A DNA stretch of 64,000 nt from the NCBI GenBank assembly GCA_035294125.1, contig DATGLM010000062.1:1-64000 (forward strand), in the 5' to 3' direction. Source of the stretch: CADDYT01 sp035294125. Its GTDB lineage: Bacteria; Chloroflexota; Ktedonobacteria; Ktedonobacterales; Ktedonobacteraceae. The notes beneath the pieces were generated by a model. The model ran no database searches. It worked only from the letters and a program-made list of their open reading frames with translations, and was not told the origin of the DNA. Below are positions 18,873 through 27,129 of this stretch, in pieces. The stretch's first letter is position 1. Each line of letters begins with the position of its first letter. A program made the position numbers and the translations under genes.

Positions 18873-19060
18873 ACTGCCCTTTCCTCTCTCAATATATCCT
18901 CCGCCATCTCCGTAATACGCGCTCTAATTCCTACGTGTGCCATATCTCAATATCTCCGTGTTTACCACGATGGATTGCCTACCCTTTTCACATACACTAA
19001 GGGCAGTGAAACGTTCGATCAGGTCTCATCACCTTGCGTAGTTGGAGAGGAGAATATAGC

Positions 19061-19267
19061 ATGCAGGCTCCCGTTATCCAGCTTACCAGGCGAGAACGAG
19101 AAATCCTATGCCTGGTGGCATCAGGCCAGACCGATCGTAAGATAGCAGACACGCTGACGATCAGCCAGCGCACCGTCAACCGGCATATGAGCAACATTTT
19201 TGTCAAACTGGATGTACCCGGTCGCGCTGCCGCTGCTGTTTACGCTATCCGGCACGGTTTAATCTAA
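19061..19267 (+). CDS. Stand-alone LuxR-type HTH protein
   Basis: 68 residues from the ATG with GGAGAGGAGA. The whole protein is a GerE domain: LTRREREILCLVASGQTDRK, then RTVNRHMSNIFVKLDVPGR. No receiver or sensor domain. Such single-domain proteins can bind DNA alone or modulate larger LuxR regulators. It follows the AAA-TPR-LuxR gene by ~190 nt and resembles its HTH, but differs enough not to be a recent copy. Confidence 0.85.
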   Translation: MQAPVIQLTRREREILCLVASGQTDRKIADTLTISQRTVNRHMSNIFVKLDVPGRAAAAVYAIRHGLI

Positions 19268-19328
19268 TCGCCTTCCTCATCCCTTGTGTAGAGACAGGGA
19301 AGGGAATTTCCAGAGAGAGGAGAAAATC

Positions 19329-20138
19329 ATGGAAGACACGTTGAAATTAATGGCTGTTCTGGCCCATCCTGATGACGAATCGCTTGGCAACGGTGGTATG
19401 CTTGCAAAGTATGCCGCCGAGGGGATCGAGATTGACCTCGTGGTGGCAACACGCGGCGAACGTGGTTGGCCCGGCAAAGAGAGCGACTATCCTGGGCCGG
19501 AGGCTCTGGGGCAGATGCGCGAAGCCGAAGTCCTGGAAGCCGCCGGTGTACTCGGCATTCACAACGTCCAGTTCCTCGGCTACCTGGACGGAGAACTGGA
19601 TCAGGCTCATCCTGCCGAGATCATCGCGAAGATCGTTGGTCACCTGCGGCGTGTCAAACCCGATGTAGTCGTCACTTTTGGGCCTTTCGGCGGCTATGGC
19701 CATCCAGATCACATTGCCATTTCCCAGTTCACCACCGCTGCCATCGTTGAGGCCGCAAACCCCGCATCGTTATACTATCGTGATCTGCCCCCGCACAGCG
19801 TCTCCAAGCTGTACTATATGGCTGAGGCAGAAGAGGTCTTCGCTGTCTATCAATCCGTCTTTGGCGATCTGGTCATGTCCATTGATGGCGTGAAACGCGG
19901 CATGGTGACCTGGCCTGCGTGGTCGGCGTCCGCCAGCATCAACACCTGGGATCACTGGCGTACCGTCGCCCGCGCCATCTCCTGTCACCGCACACAGGTA
20001 CCTGCCTATCATGTGCTCGAAAATCTCTCCTCGCAGCAGCGCAAGATGCTCTGGGGAACGCAAACGTACTATCGTGTCTTTAGTCTGGTGAATGGAGGTC
20101 GGCAAGCAGAAACAGACCTGTTCGCAGGGCTGCGCTAA
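19329..20138 (+). CDS. PIG-L/LmbE family deacetylase
   Basis: 269 residues from the ATG with GAGAGGAGAAA. Zinc-binding motif AHPDDES at ~12-18, catalytic-side GYGHPDHIAISQ (~130), and LGYLDGELD. This family removes N-acetyl groups from GlcNAc-type substrates, as in mycothiol/bacillithiol synthesis (MshB/BshB) and antibiotic maturation. The thiol pathway is possible but no partner gene is here. A DinB-like gene follows (DinB folds include thiol-dependent enzymes), which makes thiol chemistry an attractive inference only. Confidence 0.86.
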   Translation: MEDTLKLMAVLAHPDDESLGNGGMLAKYAAEGIEIDLVVATRGERGWPGKESDYPGPEALGQMREAEVLEAAGVLGIHNVQFLGYLDGELDQAHPAEIIAKIVGHLRRVKPDVVVTFGPFGGYGHPDHIAISQFTTAAIVEAANPASLYYRDLPPHSVSKLYYMAEAEEVFAVYQSVFGDLVMSIDGVKRGMVTWPAWSASASINTWDHWRTVARAISCHRTQVPAYHVLENLSSQQRKMLWGTQTYYRVFSLVNGGRQAETDLFAGLR

Positions 20139-20151
20139 CTGCCTGATAGGG

Positions 20152-20319
20152 ATGCAGGAAAGTAGAGGCAGGATAGGTCTCAACGCGCTGCTCGGCCTTG
20201 CCTTCGTCTTACTGGCTATTTTCCTCATCGGGAAGAAACGTACAACACACGACCGGGCTGACGAACAAGCCATGCAGCCCAGAGCACAAGTTCCAGCAAC
20301 AGAAAGGATCAACTCATGA
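20152..20319 (+). CDS. Small single-TM protein, possible
   Basis: 55-residue frame with one hydrophobic helix (IGLNALLGLAFVLLAIFLIG) and a basic, hydrophilic tail. Its TGA overlaps the ATG of the next gene in an ATGA arrangement typical of coupled translation, the main reason to believe it. The ribosome site is poor, and a longer start at 20092 inside the deacetylase gene is possible. No family recognised. Confidence 0.38.
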   Translation: MQESRGRIGLNALLGLAFVLLAIFLIGKKRTTHDRADEQAMQPRAQVPATERINS

Positions 20320-20801
20320 ACGCAACAGGCATTTTGAAGTACGGTCAGCTCACAGTTCTGCACACTATCGATGGCTTTCCTGAAAGCGCGTGGGAAACTT
20401 CTGGCGCGTGCGGCTACTGGTCCGTTAAGGATATTCTCGCCCACCTCGCCTCCTACGAACGAGTCCTGGTAGACATCCTGGCATCGTTCACCACTGCTGG
20501 CGTTCCCACCCCTGCCCTGGACACCTTCATCGAAATGGACGCTCAATTTAACGACAGCGAGGTAAGCAGGCGCAAAGGCAACACTATTCAGGACGTGCTG
20601 GCAGAGTTCAACGACGCGCACGCTCAGGTCATGACTCTCGTAGCCAGCATTTCCCCCGAAAAACTGCGCGAGGTCGGCACCCTTCCCTGGTACGGTAGCG
20701 CCTACTCTCTGGACGACATGCTGGTCTACATGTACTACGGCCACAAACGCGAACACAGCGCCCAGATCGCCGCCTTCTGCGATATCCTGAACCAGCAGTA
20801 G
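20316..20801 (+). CDS. DinB-superfamily protein
   Basis: 161 residues with an AAAGGATC site. Pattern of a DinB/DUF1706-like four-helix bundle: SAWETSGACGYWSVKDILAHLASYERVL, a central helix, and YYGHKREHSAQIAAF at the C-terminus. The His in LAHL and the HKREH segment match positions that bind a divalent metal in the superfamily. Members include thiol-S-transferases and maleylpyruvate isomerase, while many are uncharacterised. Probably transcribed with the PIG-L deacetylase gene. Confidence 0.75.
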   Translation: MNATGILKYGQLTVLHTIDGFPESAWETSGACGYWSVKDILAHLASYERVLVDILASFTTAGVPTPALDTFIEMDAQFNDSEVSRRKGNTIQDVLAEFNDAHAQVMTLVASISPEKLREVGTLPWYGSAYSLDDMLVYMYYGHKREHSAQIAAFCDILNQQ

Positions 20802-20910
20802 TACGCATAATAAACTATAGGAAAAATGCCGCATTCTATGGTATCATTTATAATGATGGCATAGATACGGCTGTGCTGTCCGTTCACCTGCATACAAAGG
20901 AGTGTGCTCG

Positions 20911-21294
20911 ATGATCGCAAGTGATATTATGACCCGCAGAGTGTGTACTATCCAACCGGAGGCTAGCGCGCAAGAGGTTGCCCAACTCCTCTACCAGCAT
21001 CGTATCAGCGGCGCGCCCGTCGTTGATGCGGAGGGACGATTGATCGGCATGATCACGGAGGCCGATATCATCAGTAAGGTCAACAGAGAGGGGCTGCGTG
21101 TGGCCGACATCATGACCCACGAATTGATTGTTGTCACGGAAGATACCCCTGTAGGCGAAATTGCGCAGTTGCTCACGGAGCGCAAGATTAAGCGCGTCCC
21201 CGTCGTCAAGGACGGCAAACTCGTCGGCATCGTCAGCCGGGCCGATATCGTCCACGCAGTCGCAGAGGGACACCTTATCATCCGCGCCTGGTAA
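20911..21294 (+). CDS. CBS-domain pair protein
   Basis: 127 residues from the ATG with AAAGGAGTG; an in-frame ATG three codons upstream lacks spacing. Two CBS motifs: SDIMTRRVCTIQPEASAQEV ... GMITEADI and VADIMTHELIVVTEDTPVGE ... GIVSRADI. Stand-alone CBS pairs bind adenosine nucleotides and dimerise. No effector domain is attached, so the target is unknown. Confidence 0.88.
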   Translation: MIASDIMTRRVCTIQPEASAQEVAQLLYQHRISGAPVVDAEGRLIGMITEADIISKVNREGLRVADIMTHELIVVTEDTPVGEIAQLLTERKIKRVPVVKDGKLVGIVSRADIVHAVAEGHLIIRAW

Positions 21295-21709
21295 AATTGT
21301 AACGTCTGAGGTTATTCCCACCTCGGGTTGTCATCCGTGTCATCTGTAATGCGTCCTTACTCACGCTCCGTGGGGAGCAAGGTCTGCATACTGCAAAGGA
21401 ATGATCTTGCTCTCCCCCCCCGCTCACAGCATAACCATTCCTGCGCCGTCCCACAAAATCCATCTCGACCCGATCTTTCAACAGATGCGCCAGCAATGCC
21501 TGTTGCTTGCGCGGCTCTATCTTGCCCACACGGATCGCCCTCCCATTGCCCTCGGGCGCAAAGCGGAATCGCATAGTTCGCCAGATTGCCTGAATGCGCA
21601 GCCATTACCTGACGCAAAATCAACACTACTGAACACTGCTGGCACGACTGACTGAGTCATGCCAGCAGTGTTCAGCAGCGTTGATTTTGCGGTTAACGTG
21701 GAAGAATTC
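21295..21709. other. Intergenic region with a long inverted repeat
   Basis: 415 nt between the convergent CBS and citrate synthase genes. Small frames on both strands lack ribosome sites and recognisable domains. The only structured feature seen is the inverted repeat at 21613-21691. Confidence 0.5.
21613..21691. repeat. Long imperfect inverted repeat
   Basis: CGCAAAATCAAC at 21613-21624 pairs with GTTGATTTTGCG at 21680-21691, and CTGAACACTGCTGGCA pairs with TGCCAGCAGTGTTCAG inside it. The whole forms a ~33-bp stem with a few mismatches and a short loop near 21648-21652. There is no T-run after the stem. It ends 18 bp from the citrate synthase stop codon. Either a large termination/3'-protection hairpin or a MITE-like remnant. 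Confidence 0.7.
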
Positions 21710-22885
21710 CTATGCCCGCTGCTCGATTGGAACCCATTTCCGACCGTATACGCCGTTATAGCCGCTGGAAGGACGAATCAATTCATCCTCTGCATACTGC
21801 TCCAGGATATGGGCAATCCAGCCGCCAGCACGGGAAATGGCAAAAATCGAGGAGAAGATCTTCGCATCCAGCCCGACACCGTGCAAGACCAGGGCCGTGT
21901 AGAACTCCACGTTGGTCTTGAGCGGGTGATCTGGTTTGTAGGCAGCCAGGGCCTTGAGGATGACATCCTCTACCTTGCGCGCATCCGTGTAAAGCTGCAT
22001 ATCCCCGGCCTCCCGGTACAGCTTCTCGGCTGCTGCCCCCAGCACATCAGCGCGTGGGTCGCGCGTGCGGTACACACGATGTCCAAAGCCCATAAGGCGT
22101 TCGTGCGCGGCCAGTTTCCCGTCTACCCACTCGGCAGCCACATCCTCAATAGGCTGTCCGGTTCTGGCAGCCTTCTCACGAATCTCGAACACCATATCCA
22201 TCGCCGGGCCGGGCGCTCCTCCATGCAACGGGCCTTTCAGGGAACCGATAGCTCCTACCACTGCTGAGAACATATCCGACCGTGTACTCGCGATCACGCG
22301 AGCTGTGAATGTCGAGTTATTCATGCCGTGATCGATAACAGTGTTGAGATACGTCTCCAGGCCGCGCACAGAGCCTTCGTGTGCCTCCTCACCTTGCAAC
22401 ATGTAGAGGAAATTCGCCGCGTGACCCAGAGTGGGGTGCGGGGCGATCGGTTCCTGCCCATGAGTGAGACGCCAGTACGCCGCGACTATAGTGGGCATAG
22501 GAGCTAAAATCCTGACCGCGCGCCGGAGGTTGGCCTCCTTCGACATGTCGTCCATTTCCGGGTCAGTTATGCTCAGTGTATCAGTCCCCATGCGCAGCGC
22601 ATCCATGATCGCCACGTTCTTTTTCGCGGCCGCACGCAGAATTGCCATCGTGACCTCAGGTATGCCACGATGTTCGATAAAGCTCTGCCGAAACGTATCC
22701 AGTTCTGTCTCGTTCGGCAGACGATCATACCAGAGAAGGTAGACCTCCTCTTCATACGTTGCCTGGGGGGCAAGTTCTTCGAGCGGGAAACCAGCTATTG
22801 TCAGTTTACCTGCCTGGCCGTCAATCGTTGACAATCGAGTTTCGTTTACAACTACATTGCGTAGTCCATGTGCTATTTCAGCCAT
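21710..22885 (-). CDS. gltA: Citrate synthase family protein
   Basis: 391 residues with AAGGAGA before the ATG. Conserved blocks: VIDHGMNNSTFTARV (~184), SLKGPLHGGAPGPAMDM (H221), MGFGHRVYRTRDPRAD (H269) and NVEFYTALVLHGVG (E327). The two catalytic His residues are present; the usual catalytic Asp (NVDFY) is Glu, as I recall from an actinobacterial-type citrate/methylcitrate synthase branch. It would condense acyl-CoA with oxaloacetate; acetyl-CoA versus propionyl-CoA use cannot be told. Not in an operon with other TCA genes. Confidence 0.87.
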   Translation of the reverse strand: MAEIAHGLRNVVVNETRLSTIDGQAGKLTIAGFPLEELAPQATYEEEVYLLWYDRLPNETELDTFRQSFIEHRGIPEVTMAILRAAAKKNVAIMDALRMGTDTLSITDPEMDDMSKEANLRRAVRILAPMPTIVAAYWRLTHGQEPIAPHPTLGHAANFLYMLQGEEAHEGSVRGLETYLNTVIDHGMNNSTFTARVIASTRSDMFSAVVGAIGSLKGPLHGGAPGPAMDMVFEIREKAARTGQPIEDVAAEWVDGKLAAHERLMGFGHRVYRTRDPRADVLGAAAEKLYREAGDMQLYTDARKVEDVILKALAAYKPDHPLKTNVEFYTALVLHGVGLDAKIFSSIFAISRAGGWIAHILEQYAEDELIRPSSGYNGVYGRKWVPIEQRA

Positions 22886-23256
22886 ACAGTCTCCTTAATT
22901 GAGTCCATGTTCGATATCCAGGGGGTTGATTTGCTCAATCCAGGGACCTCCGATGGACTGTTGTCTGTTCACAACTTCGTGAAAGCTCAGTAAACTGATG
23001 TATGTTCTATACTATAGCATAACACGCGGGCGGCCTGCGCTTCAAGTTTTTTTGTTCTACTCTACTCCCAAAACGCTCACAGAAATGACGCCGGACAACT
23101 TTCTAAAGGGAACAAACGTAGTACCTTCGGGCGCATTAGATAAAAGAAGGTGAGTGATGTGTGGAATCAATCGCGTCAATAGGCTATAATGGGCAAAGTC
23201 AGTAGCACACAGCATCCCGTTTTGCAGGGTCAGATAGAGAGACAACGAGGTTTAAC
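22886..23256. other. Intergenic region between divergent genes
   Basis: 371 nt between citrate synthase (minus) and signal peptidase (plus). No gene seen. A TATAAT at 23185-23190 fits a promoter for the signal peptidase gene, though its -35 region is poor. Confidence 0.4.
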
Positions 23257-23805
23257 GTGAAACGATCACATCTGGCGCGAGAAATCATCGAAACCATCGC
23301 GCTTACACTGATTATCTTCCTGGTGATTCGCTTCGCCATCCAGAGTTATCAGGTAGATGGCCCCAGTATGCAACCGGGCCTGTATACCGGCGAATACGTC
23401 ATTGTCAACAAGGTCGCCTACCTTTTCCACGCCCCACAGCGAGGAGACGTGATCGTCTTCCACTACCCGCTGGATACCAGCCAGGACTTCATCAAGCGCA
23501 TTATAGGCCTGCCTGGCGATACCATCACGGTCGATAGTACCCATGTCTGGGTTGATGGAACGCTGCTCAATGAACCCTATATCTCAGCGCCCGCCAATCC
23601 TGAGTCACAAACATGGCACGTGCCACCTGACGACTACTTTGTCCTGGGTGATAATCGCCCCGTCAGCGATGATTCCCGCGACTGGGGCTTCGTTCCCAAC
23701 TACGATATTGTCGGGAAAGCCGTGCTCGTCTACTGGCCGCTCAAAAACTGGGAATTTATCAACACCTATTCAACTGTCTATGCCGCCGTTAAAGTTACGC
23801 ATTGA
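23257..23805 (+). CDS. lepB: Signal peptidase I
   Basis: 182 residues, start GTG with GAGG upstream. One N-terminal membrane anchor (about 10-30), then box B VDGPSMQPGLYTGEYV with catalytic S37, box D QDFIKRIIGLPGDT with general base K80, and box E YFVLGDNRPVSDDSRDWG. Cleaves signal peptides of exported preproteins at the outer face of the membrane. Length and single anchor are of the Gram-positive SipS type. The gene 17 nt downstream is probably co-transcribed. Confidence 0.95.
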   Translation: MKRSHLAREIIETIALTLIIFLVIRFAIQSYQVDGPSMQPGLYTGEYVIVNKVAYLFHAPQRGDVIVFHYPLDTSQDFIKRIIGLPGDTITVDSTHVWVDGTLLNEPYISAPANPESQTWHVPPDDYFVLGDNRPVSDDSRDWGFVPNYDIVGKAVLVYWPLKNWEFINTYSTVYAAVKVTH

Positions 23806-23822
23806 GATGAGGAGAAGCCGCC

Positions 23823-24485
23823 ATGCCAGAATCGGAGCAGGAGTATCCGCTGCACCAGCACGCCGCGAATAGCAGGCAGCAACCATTCGATGATGAGGAG
23901 CCGGGACAGACAGAAAACCGCCCGCCAACAAGACCTCTACCACCTCCGCGCTCGCTGCCCCGAGAAGTGTATGTATCGCGTCTGCCGCGTCATGGCCTGC
24001 GTACTGCCATTCTCGCGGGCATCATCGCGGGTGTGCTCTGCATCATCCAGAGCATCATCATTACTATGGCCAACGCCTCCACCTACGCCGCCTTTGAGAA
24101 AGCGACACAGGCCGCGGTGAAAAATGCTCTTGCCTTCACAATCTTCGGCATCGGTCTGCTCACCTTCTTCATCAGCATGGTCATCATTCTGGTCGCCGGC
24201 TTCATCGTGGGAAGAGCCGCTGTCAAACGCTCCTACGGCTTCCTCGCCGGTTTTATCGCGGGCATCCTCACCTACGCGCTCAGTTTCCTCATCCAGCTCA
24301 TTCCCAATTATCCAGGTACGAAGGGAGCCAATGGCAGCATCACCGGCACCGGCCCCCTCGTCGGCGGCATCTTCATCACCATCATCTTTGTTCTCATCTG
24401 GGGCATCGTCGGCGGTCTCGTCTCCCTCCTCGGTGCGTGGCTTGCTACCCGCAGGCACCCGTATTATACGGATCACGAGGAGTAA
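23823..24485 (+). CDS. Four-TM membrane protein
   Basis: 220 residues with GAGGAGAAG before the ATG. A polar, Pro/Arg-rich N-terminus of ~55 residues is followed by four hydrophobic helices (about 60-85, 100-125, 135-160, 180-205) with Gly- and Ile-rich faces. It looks like a DUF4199- or YrzE-like small membrane protein, but no motif identifies it. Follows lepB by 17 nt, so likely the same operon. Confidence 0.72.
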   Translation: MPESEQEYPLHQHAANSRQQPFDDEEPGQTENRPPTRPLPPPRSLPREVYVSRLPRHGLRTAILAGIIAGVLCIIQSIIITMANASTYAAFEKATQAAVKNALAFTIFGIGLLTFFISMVIILVAGFIVGRAAVKRSYGFLAGFIAGILTYALSFLIQLIPNYPGTKGANGSITGTGPLVGGIFITIIFVLIWGIVGGLVSLLGAWLATRRHPYYTDHEE

Positions 24486-24497
24486 GCACCCTGATTG

Positions 24498-25058
24498 CTA
24501 CTCAGGAAATTCATTGACGGGGAAAGCAGCAGGGCCGTAAGCCGGAGCACGGGCGCGCACCTCCCTCTCCCGCGATTCTTCTGTATTGCCGGGCTGATTG
24601 ATGTCTTCTATACGAGGCGGTATAGAAAGATGTTCGTCCAGTTGTTGCAGCAGGCCCTCCATGCCGCCGCCCGGCACCGTCTGCATCTTCATCTCCGCTA
24701 CCTTGCCATCCCTCAGCGCAAACTCCGCCGGAACCTGTGGAAGCCCGATGACCTGCCCCGTCGTTAGAATCGTTGGAATGCCAAACTGGGGGAAAGCCAG
24801 GTCTCTAGTGTGTGTGGCGGCAAGCTGAATCAGGCCCGTGACCACACTGCCTCGTGCGTGCAGGTCGGTCAGGTTATAGGAAAAGTCCGGCATACCGGTA
24901 TCCATTTGCGTTTGTAATGCCAGAAACTTCCCTCTGTCGAGTGGCTCCGGCGTCCAGCCTATCAGTTTGAAATCATCTGTCATGTACCGCGCTGCCATAG
25001 CGATAGCCCCCGACTGCAGCGCTGTGATAAAGGTCTTCACGATCTCTTTCGCATTCAT
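24498..25058 (-). CDS. NTF2-like/SnoaL-type protein
   Basis: 186 residues with a GAGGAGGAAG site. The first ~140 residues have the SnoaL-like layout: AKEIVKTFITALQSGAIAMA, RYMTDDFKLIGWTPEPLDRG, MPDFSYNLTDLH, and closing GGGMEGLLQQLDEHL. The last ~35 residues are a disordered tail. Same family as the products at 45982-46458 and 46596-47060, which share the P-x-PLD-x-x-x-F core. Members are cone-shaped dimers binding small hydrophobic ligands; here the function is unknown. Confidence 0.78.
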   Translation of the reverse strand: MNAKEIVKTFITALQSGAIAMAARYMTDDFKLIGWTPEPLDRGKFLALQTQMDTGMPDFSYNLTDLHARGSVVTGLIQLAATHTRDLAFPQFGIPTILTTGQVIGLPQVPAEFALRDGKVAEMKMQTVPGGGMEGLLQQLDEHLSIPPRIEDINQPGNTEESREREVRARAPAYGPAAFPVNEFPE

Positions 25059-25128
25059 GCTTCTTCCTCCTCAAACAGCTTCTCCTATCTACACGTTGCG
25101 CAGTATGCTCTCGCACACAGCAATACTG

Positions 25129-25208
25129 GTAGGTAAACACAGGCAGCGACAAAAAACAGGCCGCGAACCCTTGCGGCCTGTTTTTTGTCGCTGCCTGTGT
25201 TTACCTAC
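25129..25208 (-). terminator. 36-bp perfect palindromic terminator
   Basis: Positions 25129-25164 are the exact reverse complement of 25173-25208, with an 8-nt loop. A terminator core GCGGCCTGTTTTTT lies inside each arm, so it works in either direction. The TAG stop of the cyclophilin gene (25205-25207) lies within the stem. Stem length is well beyond the usual 7-12 bp. Confidence 0.88.
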
Positions 25209-25681
25209 TCCGTCACTGTGACCGACTCGATGACATCGCCCTGCCTGATGCTGCGCACAACATTCATGCCAATAGTGACATCGCCGAAGATGGTGTAGTT
25301 GGGTGGCAAACCGGGCTGATCCTCCAGGCAGATGAAGAACTGGCTGCCGTTTGTGTTTGGACCGGCATTCGCCATTGCCACCGTCCCCGCCTTGTAAGGG
25401 CGACCTACTGGCTCATCCTTGAACTGGTAGCCGGGACCACCTCTGCCGGTTCCGGTCGGGTCTCCACCCTGGATGACAAAACCCGGCACGACACGATGGA
25501 AGGTGACGCCATCATAGAAGCCATCTCGCGCCAGCGTGACAAAGTTATTGACTGTCTGGGGAGCCTCTGTCGGGTTCAGCTCCAGCTCAATATTTCCCTT
25601 GTTCGTCTTGATGAGCGCGTGATACTTCTTTTTCGTATCGATCTGCATCGCAGGGGGGGCGCTATACCGCTTTGCTGCCAT
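25205..25681 (-). CDS. Peptidyl-prolyl cis-trans isomerase, cyclophilin type (cytosolic)
   Basis: 158 residues with an AAAGGA site. Cyclophilin signature FYDGVTFHRVVPGFVIQGGDP, then GGPGYQFKDE, VAMANAGPNTNGSQFFI and the closing FGDVTIGMNVV. Catalytic Arg of FHRV and the Gln/Phe of SQFFI are present. No signal peptide. Catalyses proline isomerisation in protein folding. A second cyclophilin lies 46 nt upstream on the same strand, probably co-transcribed. Confidence 0.95.
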   Translation of the reverse strand: MAAKRYSAPPAMQIDTKKKYHALIKTNKGNIELELNPTEAPQTVNNFVTLARDGFYDGVTFHRVVPGFVIQGGDPTGTGRGGPGYQFKDEPVGRPYKAGTVAMANAGPNTNGSQFFICLEDQPGLPPNYTIFGDVTIGMNVVRSIRQGDVIESVTVTE

Positions 25682-25727
25682 GAAACAATCCTTTCTGCTT
25701 GTTTGCTCTTTCTACTCTTCCAATCAA

Positions 25728-26591
25728 TTACGGAGCTTTCACCACGACCAGGTGGTTGATGACATCCGGCTTGATATTTTTCGAGGATGCCGTGTCACCA
25801 GGGCCTTGAATCTTTAATGCCACATTCATTCCCTGCACGACATGTCCAAACAGATTATACGACTTTGTCAACTTCGTTGTGTCGTTTCCGGTGCAGATGA
25901 AGAACTGACTGCCGTTTGTGTTTGGCCCGGAGTTCGCCATCGCCACGCACCCCTCCGTATAGTTTCCCTTCACCGGCTCATCATTAAACTTGTAGCCTGG
26001 TCCACCCGTCCCCTTGCCGGTTGGATCGCCTGTCTGAATGACGAAACCAGGGACCACGCGATGGAAGACCAGACCGTCATAGAAGTGGTGCTGTGCCAGG
26101 AAGACAAAGTTATTGACCGTATGCGGCGCGAGTGACGGGTCAAGTTCCAGCACAATCAGGCCGCGATTGGTATTGATACCGGCGCAATAGACGGCCTTCG
26201 TGTTAATCGACATGGCAGGAGCTTGCTTGTAGGTATGCTGAATCTGCTTGAACTGGGCTGCGGTGGGAGCAGGAGCAGTATCAGTCACTTCCTTCAAGAC
26301 GGTGGAACTCAAACAAGGCGAGACCGCAGCTTTTGGTTTCGCCGGTGGCAGCTTGAACGGCCCCAGGTGATTGTGATATGCATAGTATGTTCCGCTGAGC
26401 AGGCCGATAATCACTAGCAGCACGAAAAACGTAGCCCAGGGATAACGCGCAATACCACGAGCGGGTGGTTTGTAGCCCGGCGCCCGTCGTTTCGCCTCCT
26501 CTTTGACATCCAGTTTTGGTAGCTCGGTAGCGTGAGCCTTCGCAATCTTTGCAGCGCGCTTCGTCGCTGCGCGTTTCGTCGTTTTCGGCAT
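25728..26591 (-). CDS. Membrane-anchored cyclophilin-type PPIase
   Basis: 287 residues. A Lys/Ala/Arg-rich N-terminus (KTTKRAATKRAAKIAKAHAT) leads to one membrane helix (about 51-71, FFVLLVIIGLLSGTYYAY), a linker, then a complete cyclophilin domain (~130-285) with FYDGLVFHRVVPGFVIQTGD and NTNGSQFFIC. Topology places the isomerase outside the membrane. It is the extracytoplasmic counterpart of the adjacent cytosolic cyclophilin, from which it likely arose by duplication (inference). An AAGGAG lies 15 nt before the ATG. Confidence 0.93.
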   Translation of the reverse strand: MPKTTKRAATKRAAKIAKAHATELPKLDVKEEAKRRAPGYKPPARGIARYPWATFFVLLVIIGLLSGTYYAYHNHLGPFKLPPAKPKAAVSPCLSSTVLKEVTDTAPAPTAAQFKQIQHTYKQAPAMSINTKAVYCAGINTNRGLIVLELDPSLAPHTVNNFVFLAQHHFYDGLVFHRVVPGFVIQTGDPTGKGTGGPGYKFNDEPVKGNYTEGCVAMANSGPNTNGSQFFICTGNDTTKLTKSYNLFGHVVQGMNVALKIQGPGDTASSKNIKPDVINHLVVVKAP

Positions 26592-26776
26592 GGAAGCTCT
26601 TGATAACTCCTTCTTGTAGGAATAGGCAAAATCTCTTCGTGCTATATTACCTGTACGCTCTCATCTGGTCAAGCCCTGATTCTCTGGAGATGGGGGTTCT
26701 TGTCTGTCAAAATTCACTATGGGACTTTCGTCACCGCGTCCGTGCAGAGAAATCCCCCAGATTATCAGGAATTTTT

Positions 26777-26929
26777 TGTGGATATGTATGTGGATAACTT
26801 CGTGGAAAACTGGGGATAACTCCCGGCATACGGTGGAAAACGAGGGGAAAAGTCTACCTTATGTCATGTAAAACGCAACTTACGCGCATGGATATGCGCC
26901 AGATTCCGAAAGATATCCACATATCCACA
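26777..26929. promoter_or_regulatory. Cluster of DnaA-box-like sites (candidate origin or DnaA-controlled region)
   Basis: TGTGGATAA at 26789-26797 is a perfect DnaA box (complement of TTATCCACA). One-mismatch copies are TGTGGATAT at 26777-26785, TGGGGATAA at 26811-26819, and ATATCCACA twice in tandem at 26913-26921 and 26921-26929. Five sites in ~150 bp is far above chance. Whether it is oriC or a DnaA-regulated promoter for dnaB cannot be decided here; dnaA, dnaN and gyrB are not in the window. Confidence 0.6.
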
Positions 26930-27120
26930 TGGCTTGTTTCGATCTATCGATTGATTTTACAAGCAAGATTGGTTACACTTGTGAAGCAACCATTTTGGGA
27001 GAACGAGAGACAACCGCCGGAAAAACACCGGGAGAACACAGGGAACATAGCAGACCGAATCAGAAACAGCGCAAAGGTGTGCAGAATCGTACCCATTTGC
27101 GCCCAAAAATCGAACCAATG

Positions 27121-27129
27121 TGCTATAAT
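27121..27129 (+). promoter_or_regulatory. Extended -10 promoter upstream of dnaB
   Basis: TGCTATAAT is a perfect -10 hexamer with the TGn extension. The -35 region is not conserved. It would start the primosome transcript near 27136, giving a ~200-nt leader. Confidence 0.45.

Noticed and set aside
19770..20834. 354-codon minus-strand frame across the deacetylase and DinB-like genes
   Set aside because: It spans two well-supported plus-strand genes and lacks any domain.
21659..22267. 202-codon plus-strand frame over the citrate synthase 3' half
   Set aside because: Shadow of a highly conserved gene.
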